Source: Streptomyces flaveolus (GTDB lineage: Bacteria; Actinomycetota; Actinomycetes; Streptomycetales; Streptomycetaceae). From it: 64,000 nucleotides of DNA. The first letter of the stretch is position 1; every line of letters begins with the position of its first letter. The notes beneath the pieces are model-generated. The model searched no databases and was not told where the DNA came from. It saw only the letters and a list, made by a program, of their open reading frames with translations. The stretch lies in contig NZ_JNWV01000003.1 of NCBI RefSeq assembly GCF_000716535.1, forward strand, positions 1-64,000, written 5' to 3'. The position numbers and the translations under genes were made by a program. Shown here piece by piece: positions 1 to 9,147 of the stretch.

Positions 1-1
1 G

Positions 2-436
2 AACAAGTGCCTGGACGTCACCGACAACAACTCCGCCAACGGCACCCGGATACAGATCTGGAGCTGCACCGGCGGCGCCAACCAGAAGTGGAACGCGCCG
101 GCCACGCAGCCGGGCGAGCAGTGCTGGGCGACGCACTACGGTCCTCAGCCGCCCGGTGCCCTGACGGCCAGCGGTGAGGTCTTCGACAACAACGCCGACA
201 CGGCGGCGACCTCGCTCAGCCGTCAGCCGCAACTGCCTTTCGGCACCCGGGTGCAGGTCACCAACGTCGCCAACGGCCGGTCACTGGTGGTCCGCATCAA
301 CGACCGGGGCACCTTCGTGCAGACTCCGCAGGAGCCCAAGTGCCTCGACCTGACCGACGGCGCGTTCAGCCGGCTCGGCGGCAGCCTGAACCCGGACGCC
401 GGACACATCGTCGTCACGCAGACCGTCCTCAACTGA
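2..436 (+). CDS. Partial RICIN-tailed RlpA/DPBB-like secreted protein (3' part only)
   Basis: The 5' end lies outside the window. The first codons give the last repeat of a ricin-B-type carbohydrate-binding domain (NKCLDV...QIWSCTGGANQKW). A C-terminal domain of about 100 residues follows, with the double-psi beta-barrel signature of RlpA/expansin-like proteins (YYGP-like start, PFGTRVQVTN, VVRINDRGTF). Family knowledge suggests binding or remodelling of a polysaccharide or peptidoglycan outside the cell; a protease-inhibitor role is also known for related Streptomyces barrels. The RICIN segment is nearly repeated in the chitinase remnant just downstream, so the two probably share a duplicated lectin module. 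Domain identity is likely; the substrate is unknown. Confidence 0.72.
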   Translation, partial: NKCLDVTDNNSANGTRIQIWSCTGGANQKWNAPATQPGEQCWATHYGPQPPGALTASGEVFDNNADTAATSLSRQPQLPFGTRVQVTNVANGRSLVVRINDRGTFVQTPQEPKCLDLTDGAFSRLGGSLNPDAGHIVVTQTVLN

Positions 437-537
437 ACCCTCGTGACGCGCGGTCGTCGGCCGACGTCCCGCATCACCTCCACGCCTCCGTGGCATCCCC
501 CATCGCAGTACGCCCCGTGAACTGGAGCGAATCCCCC

Positions 538-1468
538 ATGAATGTCCCGTACTTCAGACGGATACCGATGAGACGCGTGCACGTCGGACGGACTCTGGCC
601 GGCTTCGTCGCCGCCTGCCTGGCCGTGCTGTTCGCCGTCACCCCGGCCCAGGCCGCCGACGGACAGATCACCGGCCTCGCCGGCAAGTGCGTCGACGTGG
701 CGGGCGCGAACAGCGCCAACGGCACCGCCGTACAGCTCTACGACTGCAACGGCACGAACGCCCAGCGGTGGTCCAACCCCGGCGACGGCACCCTGCGGGC
801 GCTCGGCAAGTGCCTGGACGTCGTCGACCGCAGCACGGCCGACGGAGCCGCCGTGCAGCTCTGGGACTGCTCCGGCGGAGCCAACCAGCAGTGGGTGGTC
901 ACCGCCGCGCACGACATCGTCAACCCGGCCGCGAACAAGTGCCTGGACGTGCGGGACAACAGCTCCGCCAACGGCACACGCCTGCAGATCTGGAGCTGCA
1001 CCGGCGGGGCGAACCAGAAGTGGAACGCGCCGGCGAGCGGCGGGGGCGGCACCACGCCTTCCGGGTTCGTGGTCTCCGAGGCCCAGTTCAACCAGATGTT
1101 CCCGAACCGGAATCCCTTCTACACCTACAGCGGTCTCACCGCCGCCCTCGGCGCCTACCCCGCCTTCGCGAACACCGGCAGCGACACCGTGAAGAAGCAG
1201 GAGGCCGCCGCCTTCCTCGCCAACGTCAGCCACGAGCTCCTGGAACTTCAACTACAAGGCCGCCGGCGACGCGCTGTCCGGGCCCGGCACGATGACCCCG
1301 CACGACGCCATGGTCAACGGCGCCGGTTTCGGCCAGACCATCCGCTCGATCAACGGCTCCCTGGAGTGCGACGGCAAGAACCCCGCCCAGGTACAGAGCC
1401 GCGTCGACGCCTACCTGAGGTTCACCCAGATCCTCGGCGTCAGCCCGGGCGGCAACCTGTACTGCTGA
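538..1468 (+). pseudogene. Broken RICIN-GH19 chitinase (two internal deletions)
   Basis: The start ATG follows a GGAG box and gives a clear signal peptide ending near AQA-AD, then a complete three-repeat RICIN lectin domain and a Gly-rich linker. The GH19 chitinase domain begins normally (FVVSEAQFNQMFPNRNPFY...) but after the SHE motif, whose Glu is the family's general acid, the frame is lost. A second frame continues with SWNFNYKAAGDAL and then jumps in frame to SGPGTMTPHDAMVNG and the normal C-terminus ending GGNLYC at 1465. Compared with GH19 proteins, roughly 70 residues are missing in two pieces, including the second catalytic Glu region and the WKTALWYWN segment. The first deletion also shifts the frame. 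An active enzyme is not expected, though a secreted lectin fragment could still be made, reading on to a stop at 1614. Confidence 0.82.
953..1035 (+). repeat. RICIN-module direct repeat of window start
   Basis: This stretch of the chitinase remnant is a near copy of positions 1-101: both encode NKCLDV, then a variable Thr/Arg-Asp pair, then SANGTR and QIWSCTGGANQKWNAPA, with most third positions also shared. The two copies lie about 950 bp apart in direct orientation. They could support gene conversion or deletion between the two secreted-protein genes. Confidence 0.7.
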
Positions 1469-1483
1469 CGGACCCCCAGCACG

Positions 1484-1529
1484 CCCCTGGCGTACGGGCC
1501 GGCACCGGCCGGGACCCGCGCGCCAGGGG
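1484..1529 (+). terminator. Hairpin terminator after chitinase remnant
   Basis: CCCCTGGCG at 1484-1492 pairs with CGCCAGGGG at 1521-1529. The loop contains a second small CCGG/CCGG stem, and TTTCCTC follows. This sits 16 bases after the chitinase stop, where a rho-independent terminator would be expected. Confidence 0.6.
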
Positions 1530-1614
1530 TTTCCTCGTCGTGCCGACGGGTTCCGGAAGGCCCAGTGGGCCGCAAGCCCTTTCACCTGCCACATCCCAAT
1601 CCAAGACCCCTTAG

Positions 1615-1711
1615 ACATCCGATGTGTTGCCACAAGTCGATCGCTTCGTTCACCGTCCAGACGATTGACAGGTGTACGACAGGTACCTAGGTTCGCCGAT
1701 ACACCCGATGT
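1615..1711 (+). promoter_or_regulatory. Promoter with paired palindromic operators for GH95-like gene
   Basis: A near-consensus vegetative promoter is visible: TTGACA at 1665-1670, a 17-base spacer, and TAGGTT at 1688-1693, predicting a start near 1700. A perfect 11-base palindrome, ACATCCGATGT, lies at 1615-1625, and a one-mismatch copy, ACACCCGATGT, lies at 1701-1711, overlapping the predicted transcript start. Such an arrangement suits a sugar-responsive repressor, perhaps of the GntR type. The regulator is not encoded nearby. Confidence 0.62.
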
Positions 1712-1742
1712 ATCGACGATCCGTCAGGTCTGGAGGACGACG

Positions 1743-4064
1743 ATGGCCTCACAGTCGGACAAGCGCTCACCGGTGGCCCGGAGGGCCGTGCTCGGTACCG
1801 CGCTGGGCGGAGCCGCGGTGGCGGCACTGCCGGGAGCGGCGCACGCGGAGCAGGCGGGGACGGGCGGGGACGCCGGTCCGGCGGGCGGCAGACGGCCGTG
1901 GCGGCTGCGCTCCGCCATGGCCGACGACAGCGCCTGGGAGACGTTCCTGCGCGGCCAGGACCTGCGGTGGAGCCGGCGGCCCGCCCTCTGGTACGAGGGC
2001 CCCTTCCTCGGCGACGGGCTGCTCGGCAGCATGATCTACCGGGAGCCGGACGCCAACCAGATACGGTTCACCGTCCAGCACGGCCGGGTCCAGGACCACC
2101 GGCCCGAGTTCGGCAGCGGATGGGGCACCTGCCGGCTGCCGGTCGGACACCTCACCCTCGAACCGGTCGGCACCATCACCGCCGTGGACTGGCGGCTGAG
2201 CCTGTGGAACGCCGAGCTGACCGGCACCGTGACCACCACCGCGGGCACGCTCACCCTGGCCGCCCTCATCCACGACGAGGTCCTGGCCGTCCGCGTGACG
2301 GCGAGCGGCGGCGAGCGGGCCACGTGGACCTTCCACCCCGAGGAGGCCATCAGCCCCCGCAAGATCCAGGAGGCCCCGCCCGCCGGCTACACCGGCAACC
2401 CGCCCTGGACCACCCGGACCGCCGCCGACGGCACCGAGCAGGTGCTCCAGCCCCTCTCCGGGGGCGGGCAGACCGCCACCGCCCACCGCCGCACCGGCGA
2501 CGATCTGCTGCTCAGCGTCGGCCACAGCTTCCCCTCCGGCACCGCCGCCGAGGCCGACTCACTGCGCAACCTGCGGCGCGGGGCGTCGTACGCGGCCCTC
2601 AGACGACGGCATGTCCGCTGGTGGCACGCCTTCTACCGGAAGAGCTTCGTCTCCTTCCCCGACCAGCGGCTGCAGAGCTTCCACTGGATCCAGCTCTACA
2701 AGGTCGCCTCCGCCAGCCGCGCGGGCGGGCCCGTCATGGCCACCAGCGGGCCGTGGCTGGAGCCGACACCCTGGCCGGCGGTCTGGTGGAACCTCAACGT
2801 GCAACTGGAGTACTGGCTCATCCACGGCTCCAACCACCTGGAACTCGACGCGCTCGCCAGCACGCTGCGGCAGAACCAGGAGCAGCTCGTCGCCAACGTG
2901 CCCGCCGCCTACCGCAAGGACAGCTCCGGGATCGGCCGCAGCTCGGACATGTTCGCCAACCGCTCCGTGGGCGAACCGGGCACCGGCGCCGAGACCGGCG
3001 ACCTCACCTGGGCGCTGCACAACGTGTGGCTGTCCTACCGGCACTCCATGGACAAGGCCCTGCTGCGGGACACGATCTACCCGGTGCTGCGCCGGGCGAT
3101 CAACTACTACCTGCACTTCCTCACCCCGGGCAGCGACGGCAGGCTCCACCTGCCGAGCACGCTCTCGCCGGAGTACCCCGTCGTGCCGCCGCAGGACACC
3201 AACTACGACCTCGCGCTGATCCGCTGGGGCTGCCGCACGCTGCTGGAGTCGGCCGAACTGCTCGGCATCCAGGACGAGTCGGCGCCCCGCTGGCGGGATG
3301 TGCTGGCCCGGCTCACGCCGTACCCGGTCGACGACAACGGGTTCATGATCGGCGCGGACACCCCGTACGCGCAGTCCCACCGGCACTACTCGCACATGCT
3401 GATGGTGTACCCGCTGTACCTGGTCAACTGGGACCAGCCCGAGAACCGCGAGCTCATCACGAAGTCGGTGACCCACTGGCACGCGCTGACCGGCGCCCAC
3501 CGGGGCTACAGCTACACCGGGGCCGCGTCGATCCACGCCATGACCGGTGACGGAGACACCGCGCTCAGCTATCTGCGGAAGTTCTTCGACCCCACGACCC
3601 GCTACCCCTGCCGGGCCAACACGCACTACACCGAGGCCGGTCCGGTGATCGAGACGCCACTGTCCGCCTCGCAGTCGCTGCACGACATGTTCTGCCAGAG
3701 CTGGGGCGGGGTGGTCCGCGTCTTCCCGGCCGTCCCCTCGGCCTGGGCCGATGTCACCCTGCACGACTTCCGCACCCAGGGCGCCTTCCTCGTGAGCGCC
3801 GTCCGCAAGGCGGGCGTCACCCGGTTCATCCGGGTCAAGAGCCTGGCGGGCGAGCCGCTGAAGCTGCGGCACGGCCTGAGCGGAACCCTCACCGTGCTGC
3901 TGGACGACGGCTCCCCGGCGCACACCCGGGACCTCGGCGACGGCACCCTCGCCATCGACCTGCCCAAGGGCCGGGAGGTGCTGGTCCACTCCGGTTCCCG
4001 CCCCGACCTGGTCATCGCCCCGGTGACCATCAGCGAACCCGGCCCGGCCTGGGGACTGCCGTAA
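1743..4064 (+). CDS. Tat-exported GH95-like glycoside hydrolase
   Basis: The 773-residue protein starts at an ATG preceded by GGAGG at 8 bases. Residues 14-20 (RRAVLGT) and the following hydrophobic Ala-rich run form a twin-arginine signal peptide ending near AHA. From about residue 45 the sequence matches GH95-type enzymes, with the N-terminal beta-sandwich (WYEGPFLGDGLLGSMIY) followed by an (alpha/alpha)6 barrel carrying the family motif HRHYSH near residue 547 and a C-terminal beta-domain. GH95 members hydrolyse alpha-L-fucosides or alpha-L-galactosides, often in plant polysaccharides. The exact substrate cannot be set from sequence. The promoter just upstream carries palindromic operator-like sites, so induction by a sugar is likely. 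Confidence 0.82.
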   Translation: MASQSDKRSPVARRAVLGTALGGAAVAALPGAAHAEQAGTGGDAGPAGGRRPWRLRSAMADDSAWETFLRGQDLRWSRRPALWYEGPFLGDGLLGSMIYREPDANQIRFTVQHGRVQDHRPEFGSGWGTCRLPVGHLTLEPVGTITAVDWRLSLWNAELTGTVTTTAGTLTLAALIHDEVLAVRVTASGGERATWTFHPEEAISPRKIQEAPPAGYTGNPPWTTRTAADGTEQVLQPLSGGGQTATAHRRTGDDLLLSVGHSFPSGTAAEADSLRNLRRGASYAALRRRHVRWWHAFYRKSFVSFPDQRLQSFHWIQLYKVASASRAGGPVMATSGPWLEPTPWPAVWWNLNVQLEYWLIHGSNHLELDALASTLRQNQEQLVANVPAAYRKDSSGIGRSSDMFANRSVGEPGTGAETGDLTWALHNVWLSYRHSMDKALLRDTIYPVLRRAINYYLHFLTPGSDGRLHLPSTLSPEYPVVPPQDTNYDLALIRWGCRTLLESAELLGIQDESAPRWRDVLARLTPYPVDDNGFMIGADTPYAQSHRHYSHMLMVYPLYLVNWDQPENRELITKSVTHWHALTGAHRGYSYTGAASIHAMTGDGDTALSYLRKFFDPTTRYPCRANTHYTEAGPVIETPLSASQSLHDMFCQSWGGVVRVFPAVPSAWADVTLHDFRTQGAFLVSAVRKAGVTRFIRVKSLAGEPLKLRHGLSGTLTVLLDDGSPAHTRDLGDGTLAIDLPKGREVLVHSGSRPDLVIAPVTISEPGPAWGLP

Positions 4065-4318
4065 CGGCCGCTCCCGATCACCGGCCCGGCCCGCACGGGG
4101 CCGTGCGGCCGTCCCCCATCGCCGGGTTCGGCCGGCCGGGCCCCGCGCGCCCGTCCCACCCGTCCGCCTCGCGGGACGCGGCGCGATCGTCGCCCACCAC
4201 CATTGCGGCCCACAGGGGGCCGCGCGCGACCGTCCCGCGCCCCGTTCCTCCCCGCAGGGCACCGCGCGGCCGTCCGTGCCCGTCACCCACCTCGACTCCT
4301 TCACCCGGGAGGGTTCTC
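4065..4318. other. Intergenic stretch between GH95-like and GH97 genes
   Basis: No gene is seen. CCGCACGG at 4091-4098 and CCGTGCGG at 4101-4108 form an almost loopless inverted repeat soon after the GH95-like stop, a possible weak terminator. A good ribosome site (GGGAGGG, about 4307-4313) sits just before the next ATG. Confidence 0.4.
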
Positions 4319-6238
4319 ATGGCGGTTCCGATCAGGACCGCGGTCGCCGCGCTGTGCGCCGGGCTCGCGGCCTCACTTCTCAGCGGCGGTCCCGCACGCG
4401 CCGGCCAGGACACGGGTTCCGCCGCGCACGTCTGGACCGTGTCCGCGCCCCGGACCGGCGCCGCGGCAGACGCACCACGCGCCCGCCTGTCCCTGGACGA
4501 CACCACCGGCACGCTGAACCTGTCGGTGTCCCGCGGCGGGCGGACGGTCATCGAGCCGTCCCCCGTCGGCATCCGCACCGAGCGGGCCGATCTCTCGCAG
4601 GGCCTGCGGTTTCTGCACCGCGCGGACCGGCTGGTCGACGAGCGGTACCGGACGAAGTCCGGCAAACGGCTGCACCGGCGGTCCTTGATGAACGAGACGC
4701 GGCTGTCGTTCGGCACCGCCGCGGGCGCCCGGTTCGACCTCGTCGTCCGTGCCGCCGCCGACGGTGTCGCCTACCGGTACGTGCTGCCCGAGGGATACGG
4801 CGACGTGCTGGGTGAGGCCTCCACGTTCACCCTGCCGGCGGACGCGCGTGCGTGGCTCAGCCCCTACCGGGTGGACAACGAGGGCCAGTTCGCCGAGTAC
4901 TCCGCCGGGAGCGCCCCCACCGGCGCGTACTCTGACCAGGCGCTGTTCGCGACCGACGGCGGCTACACGCTGCTCGCCGAGTCCGGTCTGACCGGCGCCT
5001 ACTCCGGTGCCCGGCTCGCGCACGACCAGGGCAGCGGCACCTACCGGATCACGCTCGCCGACGAGCGGACCCACAGCACCGGGGGTCCGCTCGCCACGCC
5101 GTGGCGGGCGATGGTCACCGGCAGCCTGGCCACCGTCACGCGGTCCACGTTCACCGACGACCTCGCCCCCGCTTCCCGGGTCGCCGACCCCTCGTGGATC
5201 CGGCCCGGCACCGTGCTGTGGACCTGGCTCGCCGGAGGCCGCACGGCCGGCCAGAGCCTCACGGCGCAGAAGGCGTACGTCGACTACGCCGCCGCGCGAC
5301 ACTGGCCGTACGAGGCCGTCGACGCGGGCTGGTACTTCAAGAGCGACGAGTGGGACACCACCGATCCCGACTGGCAGACGAACAGCTGGCTGCCGCGACT
5401 CACCGAGTACGCGCGGGCCAAGGGCGTCGGGATCATCGTCTGGATCCACCAGCGCGACCTGGACACGCCGGAGGAACGCGCCCAGTGGCTGCCCACGCTG
5501 GAACGGTGGGGCGTCAAGGGCGTCAAGATCGACTTCATGAACTCGGAGTCGCAGTCGATGCTCCAGTGGTACGACGACATCCTCAGGGAGACGGCCGAGC
5601 ACCACCTCATGGTCGATTTCCACGGTTCCACGATCCCGAAGGGCATCCAGCGCACCTGGCCGCAGGTCATGACCATGGAGGGCGTCGGCGGTGAGGAGAA
5701 GCGCACCAACACGTCCGCCCACCTGACCACCCTGCCGTTCACCCGCAACGTCCTCGGCTCCATGGACTTCACCCCCGGCGGCTTCCAGCGCGTCGGCCAG
5801 CGCCCGAACTCCGACGCGGCCGAGGCCGGTCTCGCCGTCGCCTACGAGTCGGGGCTGCAGATGCTCGCGGGCAGCCCGGAGTCGTACGACGCCCGGCCGC
5901 TCGCCCGAGACTTCCTCGCACAACTGCCCGCCGCCTGGGACGACACGCGGCTGCTCGCGGGCACGCCCGGACAGGAGGCGGTCCTCGCCCGGCGCGGCGG
6001 CGACCGCTGGTTCCTGGGCGGGGTGTACGCCGGTCCGGCGCGCAGGGCCGAGGTGCCGCTGTCCCTCGGGTCCGGACGGTGGCTGGTCGAGACGATCCGG
6101 GACGGCGCCGACGGGCTGGTCCAGGACCGGCAGGTGGTGCGCGGTGACGACACGCTCGGCGTCGATGTCGTCGCGGGCGGCGGTTTCGCCGGGATCGCCT
6201 GCCGCTGGCACCCGGGGGTCACGACCTGCCACCGCTGA
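4319..6238 (+). CDS. Secreted GH97 glycoside hydrolase
   Basis: A 639-residue protein starting at the ATG behind GGGAGGG. Residues 1-26 are a Sec signal peptide (AGLAASLLSGGPARA). The N-terminal beta-sandwich is followed by the (beta/alpha)8 barrel of GH97, recognised by WYFKSDEWDT, VKIDFMNSESQ near residue 404 and TMEGVGGEEK near residue 452, then a short C-terminal domain. GH97 enzymes are alpha-glucosidases or alpha-galactosidases. From family knowledge, an Asp in the KIDF position points to the retaining, alpha-galactosidase-like subgroup. It follows the GH95-like gene and precedes the GH5 gene on the same strand, so all three probably act on one extracellular polysaccharide. Confidence 0.85.
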   Translation: MAVPIRTAVAALCAGLAASLLSGGPARAGQDTGSAAHVWTVSAPRTGAAADAPRARLSLDDTTGTLNLSVSRGGRTVIEPSPVGIRTERADLSQGLRFLHRADRLVDERYRTKSGKRLHRRSLMNETRLSFGTAAGARFDLVVRAAADGVAYRYVLPEGYGDVLGEASTFTLPADARAWLSPYRVDNEGQFAEYSAGSAPTGAYSDQALFATDGGYTLLAESGLTGAYSGARLAHDQGSGTYRITLADERTHSTGGPLATPWRAMVTGSLATVTRSTFTDDLAPASRVADPSWIRPGTVLWTWLAGGRTAGQSLTAQKAYVDYAAARHWPYEAVDAGWYFKSDEWDTTDPDWQTNSWLPRLTEYARAKGVGIIVWIHQRDLDTPEERAQWLPTLERWGVKGVKIDFMNSESQSMLQWYDDILRETAEHHLMVDFHGSTIPKGIQRTWPQVMTMEGVGGEEKRTNTSAHLTTLPFTRNVLGSMDFTPGGFQRVGQRPNSDAAEAGLAVAYESGLQMLAGSPESYDARPLARDFLAQLPAAWDDTRLLAGTPGQEAVLARRGGDRWFLGGVYAGPARRAEVPLSLGSGRWLVETIRDGADGLVQDRQVVRGDDTLGVDVVAGGGFAGIACRWHPGVTTCHR

Positions 6239-6373
6239 GGCCGGTGCCGGTCAGCCGTCGTGGGTATGGACCTTCTCGGTCCTTCCCGGCACGGTGGTGG
6301 GCGCTCGGGCCGGGCGGTGCCGTTCGACCGGTCACCGCCCGGCTCCCCACCTCCGACCCCAAGGGCTGCCCTC

Positions 6374-8290
6374 ATGCCGATGCCACCAGCCGCGCTGCGG
6401 CTCGCCGTCACCGCCGTGGGACTCCTCCTCACGGCCACCACCACCGCGGCCTCCGCCGCCGTGCCGCCGCGCACCGACTCCGCCCAACTCGTCGTCGAGG
6501 CGCCGGACCAGGTCACCTGGTCCGCGCCGCTGTCGACGCGGGGCCGGTACGTCGTCGACGCGCACGGCGACCGCTTCCGGCTGAAGGGAGCCAACTGGGA
6601 CGGCGCGCAGGGCTCGTGGACCGGCAGCGGAAGCCCGGCCGACCCGGCCAACCATCACGCCGGACAGGACTCGCACGGCACACCGCTCGGCCTGGACCGC
6701 GCGCCGCTTCCCCAACTGCTGGCGGACTTCCACCAGCTGGGGATCAACACCATCCGGCTGCCGTTCTCCAACGAGTTGATCCACAGCACGGCCCCCGTAC
6801 CCGACAGCGCGGTCGCGGCCAACCCCCGATTGCGCGGCAGGACACCGCTGGAGATCTACGACGCCGTGGTCGAGGCGCTCACCCAGAGTGGTTTCGCCGT
6901 CGTGCTCAACAACCACACCAACACCTCCCGGTGGTGTTGCGGCATCGACGGCAACGAGCGGTGGAACAGCGGTCAGTCCACCGCCCAGTGGGCGGACGAC
7001 TGGGTGTTCATGGCGCGCCGCTACGCCTCCGTGCCGCGCGTGGTCGGCGCCGATCTGTACAACGAGGTCCGGCGTGACGTGCTGGACGACCCCAACTGGG
7101 GTCTGGGGGACGACCATGACTGGTACGGCGCGGCCCGGCTGGCAGCCGACCGCATCCTCACCGAGGCGAATCCACGCCTCCTCATCGTGATCGAGGGCAT
7201 CAACTGGACCGGAGTCCCCGTGGACGGGCTCCCCCACGGCCGGCCGGTGCTCAGCCCCGCGCGCACCCTCTCGCACACCCTCGTGGACGCCCGCAAACTG
7301 GTCTACTCCGCCCACTTCTACGGCTACACGGGCCCCCACCACAGTGGCGCCACGGGCATCGGCGAGACCCACGACGCCCGCTACCAGGACCTGTCCCGCA
7401 CCGAGTTGGCCGCGGCCCTGGACGACGAGGCGTTCTTCGTGGAGGAGCCCGGCCGGCACCACACCGCGCCCGTCTGGGTGAGCGAGTTCGGCATCGGGTC
7501 GAACGAGACGAACGCGGCGGCCCGCACCTGGTTCGGCAATGTCACCGACTACTTCGCCGACCATGACGCCGACTTCGCGTTCTGGCCCCTGGTCGGCTTC
7601 GAGGGCCACGACGACTGGGCGCTGCTGCGCTACGACACCGCGGGGCACCGCTCCGGCATCCTCGACCCCGGCGACTGGCGCGCCACCGCCTGGCAGCGTC
7701 TGATGTCCGCACCGGGCACCACCGGTCCCGTGGCGTCCGTCCCGCTCTGGCGCATGCTGAGCACCGATCACGCGGACGCGGTGACGTCGTCGCGGGTGCG
7801 CGCCACCGGAGACTGGGATCCGGGAGCGTACAAGGCGGCCTGCCCCGACGGTACGAGACTGGCCGGGCTGAGCCACACCGGTGGGCGCGGCCTGTGCACC
7901 GACGCCGGGGCTGGAGACCTGCGCGCCGCCGACGCCCGCCAGACGGTCGTCACCGACGAGCGGCACGTGCCGGCCGGCGGGGACTGGGCGTCCGGGTACA
8001 CCAAGTACCAGTGCCCTGACGGGGAGTTCCTCATCGGCTACAGCCTGCGGGGAGAACGGGTCTCGGCGGCGCTGTGCGTCCCGGCGCGGGGCGCGCTGCC
8101 GGGTGCCGGGCGCACGGTGTGGTTCGACCGGTCCGACAACCGCCCCGCAGACGGCCCCGGCGGGGACTTCGCGTACGGCGCCTTCAAGGGCCAGTGCGCC
8201 ACGACCGAGTACGCCGCCGGGATCGCCTTCACCGCGCGCGCGGGCAGCCGCCCCGGCCCCGCGGCCCTGCTGTGCCGGACGTTGTCCTGA
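6374..8290 (+). CDS. Secreted GH5 endoglucanase-like protein with Cys-rich tail
   Basis: The 638-residue product starts at ATG 6374, which gives a signal peptide (LAVTAVGLLLTATTTAASA). No strong ribosome site precedes it. Residues about 55-460 form a GH5 barrel: RFRLKGANWDG at the start, LNNHTNT, the acid/base Glu in LYNEVRRD near residue 231 (NEV instead of the usual NEP) and the nucleophile Glu in WVSEFGIG near residue 371. The last 170 residues hold three loosely repeated Cys-pair units (CPDGTRLAGLS...GLC, CPDGEFLIGYS...ALC, CATTEYAAGIA...LLC), a pattern seen as a surface or binding tail. Beta-glucan or mannan cleavage is likely; substrate specificity is not certain. Confidence 0.78.
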   Translation: MPMPPAALRLAVTAVGLLLTATTTAASAAVPPRTDSAQLVVEAPDQVTWSAPLSTRGRYVVDAHGDRFRLKGANWDGAQGSWTGSGSPADPANHHAGQDSHGTPLGLDRAPLPQLLADFHQLGINTIRLPFSNELIHSTAPVPDSAVAANPRLRGRTPLEIYDAVVEALTQSGFAVVLNNHTNTSRWCCGIDGNERWNSGQSTAQWADDWVFMARRYASVPRVVGADLYNEVRRDVLDDPNWGLGDDHDWYGAARLAADRILTEANPRLLIVIEGINWTGVPVDGLPHGRPVLSPARTLSHTLVDARKLVYSAHFYGYTGPHHSGATGIGETHDARYQDLSRTELAAALDDEAFFVEEPGRHHTAPVWVSEFGIGSNETNAAARTWFGNVTDYFADHDADFAFWPLVGFEGHDDWALLRYDTAGHRSGILDPGDWRATAWQRLMSAPGTTGPVASVPLWRMLSTDHADAVTSSRVRATGDWDPGAYKAACPDGTRLAGLSHTGGRGLCTDAGAGDLRAADARQTVVTDERHVPAGGDWASGYTKYQCPDGEFLIGYSLRGERVSAALCVPARGALPGAGRTVWFDRSDNRPADGPGGDFAYGAFKGQCATTEYAAGIAFTARAGSRPGPAALLCRTLS

Positions 8291-8379
8291 CCGCGAGGCG
8301 CCTGCTGTGCGCCGACGGCCACCGTGCCCGGCGCCGGGCGGCACCTCGCCGACGGATCGGGTGCGCCGGAACCGGTCGG

Positions 8380-9147
8380 TCAGTCGGCGTCGTACGGCGG
8401 TGTCGTCCCCGGCAGCGCGTACTCGTCGCGGCGGCCGCACATCCCGAAGGCCGCGAGCCGGCTGGGTCCGGTCTCGTACGCGGTGGCCTCCCCGAGATAC
8501 GCGGGGTCCCCGGTCTCCAGCGCGTCGAGGTGGGCGCCGGTGCGTTCGGCGGTGGCGAGGGCGCCCGCCCGCCACAGTTCACGCCAGGCGGGTACCTTGG
8601 CGCGGACCAGGCGGGCGGCGGCCTGCTGGAAGTCCCGGTAGGGGCCGTCGTCCCCCGCGACGAGGGCCTGGCGCAGCGGGAGATAGCCCTCGACGGCGAG
8701 GTCCCTGCGGCGCCGGGCCGCCGCCTCCGTCTCCGGGCCGGTGCCCGGCGGGAGCGTGGCCGCCGCGGCGTACCGCTCGGGGTCGGCGAGCAGCGGGGGC
8801 GGGAAGGTGAAGACGGCCTCCCCGGCCTCGGGCAGCCCACTGTTCTGCATCAGTACGGTGACGCGCAGGCCGGCGCCCCGCACCATGCGGTGCACGGTGC
8901 CCGGTGTGAACCAGGCGACCGAGCCCGGTCGCAGCGGGATGTCCCGGTGCCCGTCGGGGCTGAGGGTCTGGACGGCGCCTCGGCCGGAGGTGACGACGTA
9001 CGCCTCCGTGCACACCAGGTGCAGATGCGGGCTGCCGCCGCACACGCCGTCGGCGGACTCCCAGGCGTACGGGCTGAGGTGGGACAGGCCGACGGCCCCG
9101 GGCAGCGGGTGCGGCAGCGCGGGCTTCGCGGACGAGGGGTCGTTCAC
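8380..9147 (-). CDS. Cupin-domain protein
   Basis: A protein of 255 residues. The start is taken as the GTG at 9147, which makes a 4-base GTGA overlap with the upstream PmoA-like gene; a second GTG one codon earlier is possible. A single cupin barrel occupies about residues 25-105 (PHLHLV...EAYVVTSGRGAV, PGSVAWFTPGTVHR) with metal-ligand-type His and Glu residues. The C-terminal half is helical and unassigned. It is the last gene of a three-gene operon with a sugar-type oxidoreductase and a PmoA-like protein, so a role in sugar or sugar-acid handling is inferred, not shown. Confidence 0.7.
   Translation of the reverse strand: MNDPSSAKPALPHPLPGAVGLSHLSPYAWESADGVCGGSPHLHLVCTEAYVVTSGRGAVQTLSPDGHRDIPLRPGSVAWFTPGTVHRMVRGAGLRVTVLMQNSGLPEAGEAVFTFPPPLLADPERYAAAATLPPGTGPETEAAARRRRDLAVEGYLPLRQALVAGDDGPYRDFQQAAARLVRAKVPAWRELWRAGALATAERTGAHLDALETGDPAYLGEATAYETGPSRLAAFGMCGRRDEYALPGTTPPYDAD

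Noticed and set aside
1226..1260. Programmed frameshift in the chitinase gene
   Set aside because: No slippery site is present, and about 30 or more conserved residues are missing at the same place, so a deletion explains it better.
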